Positions 15,973 to 25,715 of a stretch of 64,000 nucleotides of DNA are shown one piece after another. The notes below the pieces were generated by a model. It did not search any database. It was not told the origin of the DNA and saw only the letters and a list, made by a program, of their open reading frames with translations. The position numbers and the translations under genes were made by a program. Numbering within the stretch: the stretch's first letter is position 1; each line of letters opens with the position of its first letter. Source of the DNA: Chitinophaga fulva (GTDB lineage Bacteria; Bacteroidota; Bacteroidia; Chitinophagales; Chitinophagaceae); NCBI RefSeq assembly GCF_012927205.1, contig NZ_JABBGC010000001.1:434001-498000 (forward strand). Direction: 5' to 3'.

Positions 15973-18381
15973 TTATTCAGTTTTTAAAGTATTGGCCGGA
16001 TTACTGAGGGCTGCCCGCACCGTCTTCAGGCTCATCGCGGTTAAAGCCATTATGGCCATGATCCCCCCTCCCGCTGCAAACACCCACCAGGTAAGGCCGG
16101 TGCGGTAAGCGAAAGTTTGCAACCACAGGTTCATAGCCCACCACGACACCGGTATTGCAAGTAAAAACGCTACCAGTACTGGTTTCATAAAATCAGTGGT
16201 CAGCATGCTGACTACCTGCCAAACCGTGGCACCCAGCACTTTACGGATACCTATTTCCTTTGTACGCTGGTCTGTTGTAAAAATAACCAGCCCCAATAGC
16301 CCGAGGATACTGATGAAAATAGCCAGGCCGGCACACCAGTTCAACAGATTGCCCATCTGCCGCTCCTGCTGGTAAAGATTCGCCACTGTTTTATCCAGGA
16401 ATTCATAACTAAACTCCTCCCTCGGATATATTTCCTTCCATGCTTTCTCCATGCCCGCGAAGGCATTTTTCCACACCACTCCCCCTTCCCCCGCATTACG
16501 CAACCGTACATGCAAGGTCCGGTGGTTGCTCAATGCATCGCTACCGATGGCCACAGCAGGAATCTCACGACGCATACTGCCCACATTGAAATTGCCCACT
16601 ACCCCTACTACCGGATGTCCCTCCACCAACTGGCCAATGGCATCCTGCGGGCGCTTAAATCCAAAAGCCCTGGCTGCGGTTTCATTCAGCAGCCATTCCC
16701 GTACTGAATCCGTGGTAGCGATGTTCCTCCCTGCCAGCAAATGCAGCTGATATACCGGCAAATAAGCACTGTCACCATAACGCACTTCTACTACCTTCTC
16801 AATTTCCTGCTTTCCGTTATTATGCTTCATGGTGATGGTCATCCAGCCGTTCATAGCAGGCGTGCATCCTGAAAGACTTACCTTCTCCACTTCAGGCAGG
16901 GCGGCAATCCGCTCCTCCAGCAGCCTGCGCCTGGACTGGTCCGGATCGAGCCGCGGTGTTCCAATGGTAAGGATGGCATCTTTCCTGAATCCCAGATCTT
17001 TATTTAAGGAAAAGTGGATTTGTTTGCTGACAATCAATGTGGCTATCACAAAAAACTGCGCTACGGTAAACTGCACCGCAGTCAACGTCTGACGCACCCA
17101 TACTTTTCCCCCACGGTTTCCTGTATTCGATTTTAACACCACCATCGGCTGGAACCGTGCCAGCACGTAAGCCGGATAAACACCGGCAATTAATGCCACC
17201 ACTACTGCCAGAATGAACAGAAATGCCAACACCGGTGCGGTATACAGTTGTGTGACCGGCAGGTCCTCCGGCAGAAAAGCATGAAAACTGATGATCAGCA
17301 ATGGCGCCACCAGTAGAGAGAGAGTGGCTGCTATCAGGGTAAGTACCGCCGTTTCTCCAAGGAATTGTTTGATCAGCTGTCCGGTCGTTCCCCCGATCGC
17401 TTTGCGGATGCCGGTTTCTTTAGCCCTACGGGAAGCCTGCGCTGTTGTCAGGTTCACAAAATTGATGACAGCCAGCACCAACAAAGCCACAGCGACTACA
17501 GACAGGATATTCAACTGCTTTCTATCCGCAGTGCGGTTGTAAGCATGAAAATCAGTATTAAAATGCAGATCACTCAGTGGTTGCAGCGATAATGCCGTTC
17601 TGGAATCTTTTGTATTATGCTCCGCCATATACTTCATCAGCGTAGCGGTTACTTCCTGAGGCCTGGAGGAAGACAGAAGCTTAACAAACAGCTGCGTGGA
17701 GGAGCTAATGCTCTGCCAGTCACGATCAAGATAGATTCCCTTAAAATAGCTGTTGGACTGTAAGGTGGGCATTGAAATCATTTCCCGGAACCAGAAATCA
17801 GTATTGTAAGACAGCTCTCTCACAACACCAGTCACGGTAGCCCTGATGCTGTCATCGTAAAGGATCTGTTTTCCCAGCACCTGATCTGCCGACAGACCGG
17901 GAAAATACAAATGGGCGCGGTCCTGTGTCAGCACCACAGAGAGTGGCTGCGACAACGCAGTAGCAGCATCTCCTCCCAGCCACTCGTATCCCAGCATATC
18001 CATATAATTCCTGTCAGCAAAAATGACATCTTCATTATTCTGAAAATCCTTTCCATCAACGGTGATCCGGCTGGTAGTATTGTTAATAAAAAAACGAGTG
18101 GTTTTTTCTACCTGCGGCACATTCTCCTGTGCAACGGCTATAACGGGAACGGCCACACCACTATTCTTCACACTGTCACCCGAAAAACTGATAGTGGAAA
18201 CCACCCTGTATATATGCTCCCCGTCTGGCACGGCTTTATTAAACCCGGATTCATAAAACACCACCAGGTATACCACCAGCGCGGCACTGATACCAATCAC
18301 CAGCCCCATGATGTTTAATAGGGAGAAGACTTTATTGCGCCATATATTTCTGATCGCTACAAGAAAATAGTTTCTAAACAT
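15973..18381 (-). CDS. MacB/FtsX-type ABC permease 1
   Basis: 802 residues, the double-length form typical of Bacteroidota: two copies of a MacB periplasmic core plus FtsX domain. The first membrane helix (about 21-43) follows 'FLVAIRNIWRNKVFSLLNIMG'; helices cluster near 290-420 and 680-790. Each half carries the FtsX coupling motif: 'ETGIRKAIGG' and 'EIGIRKVLGATV'. It ends 'NPANTLKTE'. Such proteins act as mechanotransmitters rather than channels, exporting peptides, lipids or drugs through a TolC partner. It is the permease nearest to the atypical ATPase gene (73 bases). Confidence 0.9.
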   Translation of the reverse strand: MFRNYFLVAIRNIWRNKVFSLLNIMGLVIGISAALVVYLVVFYESGFNKAVPDGEHIYRVVSTISFSGDSVKNSGVAVPVIAVAQENVPQVEKTTRFFINNTTSRITVDGKDFQNNEDVIFADRNYMDMLGYEWLGGDAATALSQPLSVVLTQDRAHLYFPGLSADQVLGKQILYDDSIRATVTGVVRELSYNTDFWFREMISMPTLQSNSYFKGIYLDRDWQSISSSTQLFVKLLSSSRPQEVTATLMKYMAEHNTKDSRTALSLQPLSDLHFNTDFHAYNRTADRKQLNILSVVAVALLVLAVINFVNLTTAQASRRAKETGIRKAIGGTTGQLIKQFLGETAVLTLIAATLSLLVAPLLIISFHAFLPEDLPVTQLYTAPVLAFLFILAVVVALIAGVYPAYVLARFQPMVVLKSNTGNRGGKVWVRQTLTAVQFTVAQFFVIATLIVSKQIHFSLNKDLGFRKDAILTIGTPRLDPDQSRRRLLEERIAALPEVEKVSLSGCTPAMNGWMTITMKHNNGKQEIEKVVEVRYGDSAYLPVYQLHLLAGRNIATTDSVREWLLNETAARAFGFKRPQDAIGQLVEGHPVVGVVGNFNVGSMRREIPAVAIGSDALSNHRTLHVRLRNAGEGGVVWKNAFAGMEKAWKEIYPREEFSYEFLDKTVANLYQQERQMGNLLNWCAGLAIFISILGLLGLVIFTTDQRTKEIGIRKVLGATVWQVVSMLTTDFMKPVLVAFLLAIPVSWWAMNLWLQTFAYRTGLTWWVFAAGGGIMAIMALTAMSLKTVRAALSNPANTLKTE

Positions 18382-18391
18382 AATTATCTTT

Positions 18392-20785
18392 TTATTCCGA
18401 TCTGAGGCTCTTTACCGGGTTCATGGTGGCTGTTTTTACGGATTGCAGGCCGACCGTCAGCAGCGCCACCAAAATAGCCAGTGCGCCCGCCATCAGGAAA
18501 AGCCATATACTCAGGGAGGTATGGTAGGCAAAAGCATCCAGCCAGTTGTGGCCAACAAACCAGGCCACCGGTATGGCTACTAACAGCGCCACTAACACCA
18601 GTTTGATAAAATCTTTTGATAACATGGCCACTACATTGGTCACAGAGGCGCCTAATACCTTGCGGATACCAATTTCCCGGGTACGCTGCTGCGTGGTGAG
18701 CGCAGCCAGCCCCAGTAAACCCAAACAGGACACTACCATTACCAGCGTGGCGAAAGTGCCCAGTACGGCGCCTACGCGGTATTCCGATTTATACATCCGG
18801 TTAAAATCATCATCAAGGAAATGATAATCAAACGGCGCCACCGGCTGCACTTCTTTCCACAGCGCTCCGATAGCAGCAATCACCTGTTGTTTGTTGCTTC
18901 CGCCTGTTTTGACATATATCTGCTGGAACCAGTCATATTCCGGGAATACCACAATCGGCTCTATCTTGCTTTTCATAGAAGCAAAGTGAAAATCTTTCGT
19001 CACTCCTTTCACCGTTCCTACACGGCCATTAAGCATCATCCGTTTGCCGACTGCAACTTCCGGTGTCCAGCCCAACTTTTTAACAGCTGTTTCATTCAGG
19101 AAGAAATGATAGGCGCGTTCTTCTGATTTTTCTTTCAGGATATCAGCAATATCAGCATGGGTAAGATCTTCCCCTGACAACAGGGAAATCCCTAATGTTT
19201 TCAGATAATCTTTTTCTATCGGCAATGCATTGATATTCATAGTATAATTCTGCGGACGGCCTTCTATATGGTCTATGCTGTAGCCTCCCTGGATAAATAC
19301 CGGAGACTCTGCGGCAGCAGTAACCTGCGTCACCCCGGAGAGTTGCAACAGCCGTCCCTTAAGAGACTCCAGGACTTGCTCGTTACCTTTAAACCCATCC
19401 AGCACCAGCACTTCTGAGCGGTCCAGCCCCAGTTTCTTATGTTGTATATATTGCATCTGCCGCTGTACAATAAGTGTACAGATGATGAAGAAAATAGAAG
19501 CCGCAAACTGGAACACCACCAGCGACTGACGGATGCCACGGCCCTGGGGCGTGGCAGTCTGCGAGCCTTTCAGTACCTGCACAGGCCTGAACCCGGAAAG
19601 GAACAACGCAGGGTAAATACCCGTCACAAATGATACGAGGAAGAAAACACCCACGAGTATAAAGTAAATCCGGTAACCACCGGCGCCGCTCATTTGCAGC
19701 TGTACATCCGCCAATTGATTGAAAGCCGGCAGCAGCAGCCTCGCCAGCAGCAGGCCTATGCACATCGCGATACCGGTGAGCAGGGCCGACTCCATCATAA
19801 ACTGCCAGAAGAGCTGTCCCCGCTGCGCTCCCAATGCCTTACGGACGCCCACTTCCCGGCTCCTCTCGGTAGACCGTGCAGTGGCCAGGTTCATAAAGTT
19901 GACACACGCAATGATCAACAGCATTCCGCCTATCAGTGCAAAAATATAATTGTAGCGGACGTCGCCTTTTTCCTCTGTCATGTCAGCCTCCACGGAATGT
20001 AGGTGAATATCTGAAACACGTTCCGGCACAAAGTTCAGAACTGTTCCATTGCTACGCTCTTCATCGCTGAGTTGCTGCTGGCCGATGGCAGTAAGGCTCG
20101 CCTGCAGCGTGCCCAGCTGCGCCGGCTGCTGTACCTGTACATAGGTGTAGTAGTTGGCTGATCCCCAGTACTCCTTCAATTGCAACGTGCTATAACTGGC
20201 TACAAAATCAAATTTAAGATGGGTATTGGCCGGCGCATCAGCGGCCACACCGGTTACCTGGAGAGAACGGTTACCGTTGATCAACAGCGTTTTACCGACA
20301 GGATCTGTATCGCCGAAATATTTTTTCGCCATGGAAGCCGAAATCACCACCATATTAGGCCCATTCAATACCGTGGCTGCATTGCCGGTTTTCAGCGGAA
20401 AAGAAAACAGCTGAAAAAAGGGGGCGTCTGCATAGATGAAACGGTTTTCGTTCCAGCTCTTGTTTTCATACCGAATGCTTACATCCCGGTGGTACACGCG
20501 GACAACCTTCTGAACTTCCGGCAGGCCTTTAATGGTAGTAGCCAGGATATTGGGTGTCATGGCTGTTTGTACGAGCTTCTCTCCTTTCTCTCCATAATCC
20601 ATGCGCAAGCGGTATAACTCAGACACATTTTTGTACCACCTGTCATAAGTCCATTCATTTTCAAGATACAGGGACAACAATACAAAACAAGCAATCGCCG
20701 TAGCCAGTCCAAAAACGTTGATACCTGCGTACAACTTACGTTTCAGGAGATTTTTAACTGCTATTTTAAAATAGTTTTTCCACAT
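18392..20785 (-). CDS. MacB/FtsX-type ABC permease 2
   Basis: 797 residues with the same duplicated plan as its neighbours. The N-terminal helix follows 'YFKIAVKNLLKRKLYAGINV'. The coupling motifs are 'EVGVRKALGA' after the first helix cluster and 'EIGIRKVLGASV' after the second, and the end is 'NPVKSLRSE'. The periplasmic cores (about 45-275 and 445-665) differ clearly in sequence from those of the other four permeases, so this is not a recent duplicate. It ends only 10 bases before the start of permease 1. Substrate unknown. Confidence 0.9.
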   Translation of the reverse strand: MWKNYFKIAVKNLLKRKLYAGINVFGLATAIACFVLLSLYLENEWTYDRWYKNVSELYRLRMDYGEKGEKLVQTAMTPNILATTIKGLPEVQKVVRVYHRDVSIRYENKSWNENRFIYADAPFFQLFSFPLKTGNAATVLNGPNMVVISASMAKKYFGDTDPVGKTLLINGNRSLQVTGVAADAPANTHLKFDFVASYSTLQLKEYWGSANYYTYVQVQQPAQLGTLQASLTAIGQQQLSDEERSNGTVLNFVPERVSDIHLHSVEADMTEEKGDVRYNYIFALIGGMLLIIACVNFMNLATARSTERSREVGVRKALGAQRGQLFWQFMMESALLTGIAMCIGLLLARLLLPAFNQLADVQLQMSGAGGYRIYFILVGVFFLVSFVTGIYPALFLSGFRPVQVLKGSQTATPQGRGIRQSLVVFQFAASIFFIICTLIVQRQMQYIQHKKLGLDRSEVLVLDGFKGNEQVLESLKGRLLQLSGVTQVTAAAESPVFIQGGYSIDHIEGRPQNYTMNINALPIEKDYLKTLGISLLSGEDLTHADIADILKEKSEERAYHFFLNETAVKKLGWTPEVAVGKRMMLNGRVGTVKGVTKDFHFASMKSKIEPIVVFPEYDWFQQIYVKTGGSNKQQVIAAIGALWKEVQPVAPFDYHFLDDDFNRMYKSEYRVGAVLGTFATLVMVVSCLGLLGLAALTTQQRTREIGIRKVLGASVTNVVAMLSKDFIKLVLVALLVAIPVAWFVGHNWLDAFAYHTSLSIWLFLMAGALAILVALLTVGLQSVKTATMNPVKSLRSE

Positions 20786-20813
20786 CAGGTATTTGTTTAT
20801 AACAAGTTAATAG

Positions 20814-23219
20814 CTAATCAATTTTCAAACTGTTTGCCGGGTTAGACAATGCAGCCCGTACGGTTTGCAGACCGGTGGTGGCCAACGCGATTACCACCGC
20901 CAAAAGGGAAACGCCCGCAAACAGCCACCAATGGATTTCCACGTGGAAAGCAAATCCATTCAGCCATCGCTGCATCAGGTACCAGGATATGGGTATTGCC
21001 ACCAGTACTGCTATCAGTACCAGTTTCAGGAAATCGCGTGACAGCAACACCACAATACTGCCTACCGAAGCGCCCAACACTTTACGGATACCAATTTCCT
21101 TGCGTCGTTGCGCCATCACCAGCACGGCTATCGCAAACAGCCCCATACAGGAGATAATGATGGCCAATACAGCGCCACTCATGAATATTTTGGAAAAACG
21201 GGCCTCCTGGCGATACAGCCTGTCAGTGTTTTCATCCAGGAAACCGGGATCATTCTTAGCCAGCGGATTAACTTCTTTCCATACAGCAGTGATATGCTCC
21301 ATAGCCGCAGCCGGATGGCTGGTATTGACTTTCACAAACAAATAATTCATGCGCGATTGTGCGTCCATCATTATCATCAGCGGTTCTATCTTCTTGTGCA
21401 GCGACTCAAAATGATAATCCTTCACCACCCCGATTACGTGGTAAGGTTGTCCACTGGGATTGAGTATCGCACCTAACGGGTCTTTTTCGTTTAGCTGTCT
21501 GGCCATTTGTTCGTTGATCACCACACCAGAGGAATCTGTTCCGTACTGACGGGAGAAATCCCTACCGGCCACCATCTTCAGGTCCAGCGTCTTTGCATAG
21601 TCATAGTCTACCACGATACACTGCGTGCTGATATGACTGCCTTTATAGTCAAAACCGCGGTTCCAGTTACCAGAAGAGCCGTCTTTCCCTATTCCAAGAT
21701 TCAGTATGCTGCCGGTAATACTTTGCACCGACGGTTCTGAGGCCAGTTTATTGCGAAAAGCTGCACGGGCTTGCGGCGGGGCATTGTCAGCCGGAATACT
21801 GATCACCTGTGTGGTATTGTAACCTAACGGGGTAGCACGTATGAAATTCATTTGCTGCCAGATAACTGCAGTACAACTGATTAACATCGCCGCCACCATG
21901 AACTGGAAAACAATCAGGCCATTACGCACACTACTTCCCCTGTTTAGTCTTAATTTCCCTTTCAATACCTGTACAAGGTTGACCCGCGCTATTTTCCATG
22001 CAGGATAACCACCAGCCAGCAACGTTACCAGGAAGAAGCCCACCGCGGTCCCTAAAACTATCCAGCCATTACGGAAAAGATGGAAGCTCAACTGATGCCG
22101 GAAGGTGGCGTTGTAATATGGCAGCAGCACTGCCGCGAGCAACAGGCTTACAATGAGGGACACCAAACAAAGGAGAAAGGCCTCACTCCAAAATTGCATC
22201 ATCAGCTGCCTGTCCATGGCGCCCAGTGCTTTCCTCAGCCCGATCTCACCACCACGGGTAAAGGATCTGGCAATTGACAGGTTGATAAAATTAATACAGG
22301 CTATGCCTATGATCAAACAGGCCAGCATCACCATCATCCATGGATAAAAAGGACGCAGCCCGCTGCCAAACGTACTATAGGGGGAAAGGTGAAAGTCATT
22401 GAGCGTGATGGTGTTTATACGTAGCAACTCACCATCTTTATCCGGTATCCCTCCCATAGTTTTCAGGCTGGTAATAGGATCAGCCATATACTTGTGCGCA
22501 ATGGCTATCAGGCTTTTATCAAAGGCAGCAGCATTTACATTGGCCGCTACTTCTACCATTAAGGGGTAGCTGGAAACGTTCCAGTTATCCCGGATAGTGC
22601 TATAATCCTCTACATTCTCAAAGCGGGTCAGCGCTTCAAAAGTGATACTGGAATTGTCCGGTATATTATCTGCTACTGCCGAAACCACGAAGGGTTTCCA
22701 ATTATCGCCTATTTTGACCTCCAGCGCTTTTCCCACGGGATTTTCCTCATTGAACAGCGCCTTCGCTGAGTTTTGTGTCAGCACAAGCTGGTCCAGGCTC
22801 CCCAGGGCGGTTTGTTTGTTGCCTTGCTGCAAGGGGAAAGAAAACATCCGGAGGAAATCGGCATCCACCATCTCCACATCCAGGTAAATATTTTTATCCT
22901 TATAACGTACAGGCATATCCCCGCCACCCATACGGGAAACGCGCTTCACGCCCGGTACTTCTTTTTGTAATACGCCGGCAAGTGGCTCAGAAAAACTTTT
23001 GTTGATCCGTACGCCTTTGCTGGTATTGTCCTTCCGGTACAACTGATATACATGTTCCTTGTTTTCCTGGAAGTTGTCATAGGACCATTCATGATAGGCT
23101 GTAAGGGATAGCAGTAACGCTGCGCAAATAGCGATACTCATGCCGGTCATATTCACCGCGGCAAATACTTTTTGCTTCCATAAGTTTCTCCACGCAATCC
23201 TGAGATAGCTTATAAACAT
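20814..23219 (-). CDS. MacB/FtsX-type ABC permease 3
   Basis: 801 residues, duplicated MacB core plus FtsX layout. It opens with 'YLRIAWRNLWKQKVFAAVNMTG', then a membrane helix. The coupling motifs are 'EIGLRKALGA' and 'EIGIRKVLGASV', and the C-terminus is 'NPANSLKID'. The second periplasmic core includes 'GKDGSSGNWNRGFDYKG', a Gly/Asn-rich stretch absent from the other copies. Spacing is 28 bases to permease 2 and 94 to permease 4, the widest gap among the five permeases, so an internal promoter or processing site there is possible. Confidence 0.9.
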   Translation of the reverse strand: MFISYLRIAWRNLWKQKVFAAVNMTGMSIAICAALLLSLTAYHEWSYDNFQENKEHVYQLYRKDNTSKGVRINKSFSEPLAGVLQKEVPGVKRVSRMGGGDMPVRYKDKNIYLDVEMVDADFLRMFSFPLQQGNKQTALGSLDQLVLTQNSAKALFNEENPVGKALEVKIGDNWKPFVVSAVADNIPDNSSITFEALTRFENVEDYSTIRDNWNVSSYPLMVEVAANVNAAAFDKSLIAIAHKYMADPITSLKTMGGIPDKDGELLRINTITLNDFHLSPYSTFGSGLRPFYPWMMVMLACLIIGIACINFINLSIARSFTRGGEIGLRKALGAMDRQLMMQFWSEAFLLCLVSLIVSLLLAAVLLPYYNATFRHQLSFHLFRNGWIVLGTAVGFFLVTLLAGGYPAWKIARVNLVQVLKGKLRLNRGSSVRNGLIVFQFMVAAMLISCTAVIWQQMNFIRATPLGYNTTQVISIPADNAPPQARAAFRNKLASEPSVQSITGSILNLGIGKDGSSGNWNRGFDYKGSHISTQCIVVDYDYAKTLDLKMVAGRDFSRQYGTDSSGVVINEQMARQLNEKDPLGAILNPSGQPYHVIGVVKDYHFESLHKKIEPLMIMMDAQSRMNYLFVKVNTSHPAAAMEHITAVWKEVNPLAKNDPGFLDENTDRLYRQEARFSKIFMSGAVLAIIISCMGLFAIAVLVMAQRRKEIGIRKVLGASVGSIVVLLSRDFLKLVLIAVLVAIPISWYLMQRWLNGFAFHVEIHWWLFAGVSLLAVVIALATTGLQTVRAALSNPANSLKID

Positions 23220-23313
23220 GAGATATCACTGATTTAAAAGTTAGAAAATAAAACAGGGCGCGTAGATACACACTCTGATTTGCTGTTCACTTGTTATTCT
23301 CTTTATAATATTT

Positions 23314-25704
23314 TTAGTCATTCCTTAATACATCCACCGGGTTAGACGACGCTGCGCGCCATGTTTGGGAGATGATCGCCAGCAGGGCGATACACAGTAA
23401 GGCGGCAAAGCTGCCGGCCAGTGTAAAAAACCCTATGCTGATGCGGTTGGCAAATATTTGCAGGAACAGCAGACTACCCAGGTAGCCCAGTGGCAACGCA
23501 ATCAAGCCTGCCAGCAGGATCAGCCGGAGATAATTGCGGGACAGCAACAATACCAGTCCAGATACACCGGCCCCCATCACCTTGCGTACGCCAATTTCCC
23601 TACGACGGGTGAAAGTAGTGTAGGAGACCACTCCCAACAGGCCCAGCGCAGCGATGACCGTAATCATCAGCACCAATATTGCCACTGCGGACACCGGCTC
23701 TTTTCCACTGGTTTTCTCATGTAACAAGTCACTCATCCATTCGGCTGTAAACGTCTGCTCCGGATGCATTTCCAGCCACGCCGCTTTAATACCGGCCATG
23801 ACAGTTTCTCTATCCCCGGTATTTACCAGTACCTGCAACTGCCTGAACTGGTCCGGAACAAACCGGATCGCCATCGGGAATATCGGTGCTTCTATAGGTT
23901 GATAATTAAAATCCTTTATTACACCAATGATGCTGACCATCGAAGAATCGGAGATCCATATGGCCTTACCAATGGCATCTGACGGTGATTTGAGGTTCAG
24001 GGATTTTACCATCTGCTCATTGACAATAATGTATTGCTCATGGTCCCGGGACATGGTAGGCGGAAAGCCAGTCCCGGCCAGCAACTTCAGCTGCATTATT
24101 TTCAGGAAGTCAGCATCACCAGCATAATAACCCATCTCCATGCGGCTACCATTCATTTCCGTTCTCACCTGCCAAAAGCCGCTGTGCCTTGGAACGCCCA
24201 ATGTACCTGAGCTGGCGGTGATCGCTTCTACTCCCTTCACCTGCATCATACGGTCTTTCATCAACTGAAAGTCAGCATCAGCCAATGGTACGTTCAGGAT
24301 ATTATCCCGGGAAAAGCCCATGTTAAAGGCCTCTTTATAAGCAAACTGCCGGTATACGGTCACAAAGAAGATGATCGCTGTGAGTGATAATGTAAACTGT
24401 ATCACGATAAGCGTCTTGCGCAAACCCAGACCACCGAACAATTTGATGTCTACCATATTGCGCAGTACTTTGGCCGGCTGAAAAGAAGACAATGCCCAGG
24501 CCGGGATAATACCCGCCAGAATACCGGTAAATACACTGAAAATCAGGAACCACCCTATAAGCCCGAAGTCTACCGGTTCACCAGACAGGAATGCGATGCC
24601 GATGGAAGTATAATTTTCTGCCAGTATCAGCAACACGATAGCCAGTACCAGGGAGAGCATGCACATGACAACCGACTCTGTAATAAACTGCATAAACACC
24701 TGCCAGCGGAGCGCACCGTTTACCTTGCGGACACCTACTTCCCGCGCCCGTTGCAGGGACCGTACAATAGACAGGTTGGTATAATTAAAGCAGGCACATA
24801 CCAGCAAACCGAAGGCAATGGCTATTGCCGCCAATACTTTGCCCCATGGCGGCGCATTGCCAATGTCGTTATATAACTCTTGTGCAGGGGAAATGCTGCC
24901 AAGAGATTGCTGTTCCAGCGTAATACTGCCTATCCCTTTGGCTGCCGGCTGATAAAACCGTTTGGATATAAATGACAGCGCAGTGGCCAATGCCGTTTTG
25001 CTGACATCGGGTTTAAGCTTCACATAGATATATCCATCCTGTACCTGGTTCCAGTCCAGCAACCGCTTAGGCAAAACACCCTGCTGTTCTAACGCAGGAA
25101 CGGACGACAATGAAGCATACGCATCATAGTCAATATGACTCAAACCCGGCGGAGGAGCCAGAATACCAGTAACGATATAATCGCCCTGCTTTTCGAAATG
25201 CACCACTTTTCCCATGGCTTGTGTATTCCCGAAAATTCTGCTGGCCGTAGCTTCACTCAAAACAATACTGTTGGGTGCAGATAAGGCAGTAGCCGGATCT
25301 CCGCTCTTTAGCCTGAAACCGAATACCCGAAAGAAAGATGGTTCTGTGAAAGCACCATTTACCGGCAATTTCTTTTTCCCGTCGATCACATTGCCCGATA
25401 ATACACTGTATAAGCTCACCACATCTTCGGCAATGGCATAGTCTTGCCGCAATACCGTCGCCAGCGGCAATGGCGAACTGGCCATGTGGTAATGTTTTCC
25501 TTCCTGCGTGGTAGCCTGGGAAGTAATACGCCAGGTACGGGAAGCAGCAGGATGGAACTTATCATAACTAAAATCTTTTTTGGTCGACTTCAACACCATT
25601 AAACATACAGTCATGCTTAATGCCAGACCGGCAATATTGATAAAGGCAAACAGCTTTTGCCGGCGCAGGTTCCTGAATGCAATTAGTATGTAACGGAGAA
25701 ACAT
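23314..25704 (-). CDS. MacB/FtsX-type ABC permease 4 (most divergent)
   Basis: 796 residues. It keeps the duplicated fold, with an N-terminal helix after 'ILIAFRNLRRQKLFAFINIAG'. Its coupling motifs depart from the others: 'EVGVRKVNGA' and 'EIGVRKVMGA', both replacing the usual 'RK(A/V)LGA' leucine. It ends 'NPVDVLRND'. The coupling helix contacts the ATPase, so these changes could set a preference for one of the two ATPases of the operon; this is inference. It starts 11 bases after permease 5 ends. Confidence 0.9.
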   Translation of the reverse strand: MFLRYILIAFRNLRRQKLFAFINIAGLALSMTVCLMVLKSTKKDFSYDKFHPAASRTWRITSQATTQEGKHYHMASSPLPLATVLRQDYAIAEDVVSLYSVLSGNVIDGKKKLPVNGAFTEPSFFRVFGFRLKSGDPATALSAPNSIVLSEATASRIFGNTQAMGKVVHFEKQGDYIVTGILAPPPGLSHIDYDAYASLSSVPALEQQGVLPKRLLDWNQVQDGYIYVKLKPDVSKTALATALSFISKRFYQPAAKGIGSITLEQQSLGSISPAQELYNDIGNAPPWGKVLAAIAIAFGLLVCACFNYTNLSIVRSLQRAREVGVRKVNGALRWQVFMQFITESVVMCMLSLVLAIVLLILAENYTSIGIAFLSGEPVDFGLIGWFLIFSVFTGILAGIIPAWALSSFQPAKVLRNMVDIKLFGGLGLRKTLIVIQFTLSLTAIIFFVTVYRQFAYKEAFNMGFSRDNILNVPLADADFQLMKDRMMQVKGVEAITASSGTLGVPRHSGFWQVRTEMNGSRMEMGYYAGDADFLKIMQLKLLAGTGFPPTMSRDHEQYIIVNEQMVKSLNLKSPSDAIGKAIWISDSSMVSIIGVIKDFNYQPIEAPIFPMAIRFVPDQFRQLQVLVNTGDRETVMAGIKAAWLEMHPEQTFTAEWMSDLLHEKTSGKEPVSAVAILVLMITVIAALGLLGVVSYTTFTRRREIGVRKVMGAGVSGLVLLLSRNYLRLILLAGLIALPLGYLGSLLFLQIFANRISIGFFTLAGSFAALLCIALLAIISQTWRAASSNPVDVLRND

Positions 25705-25715
25705 ATACGTTAAGA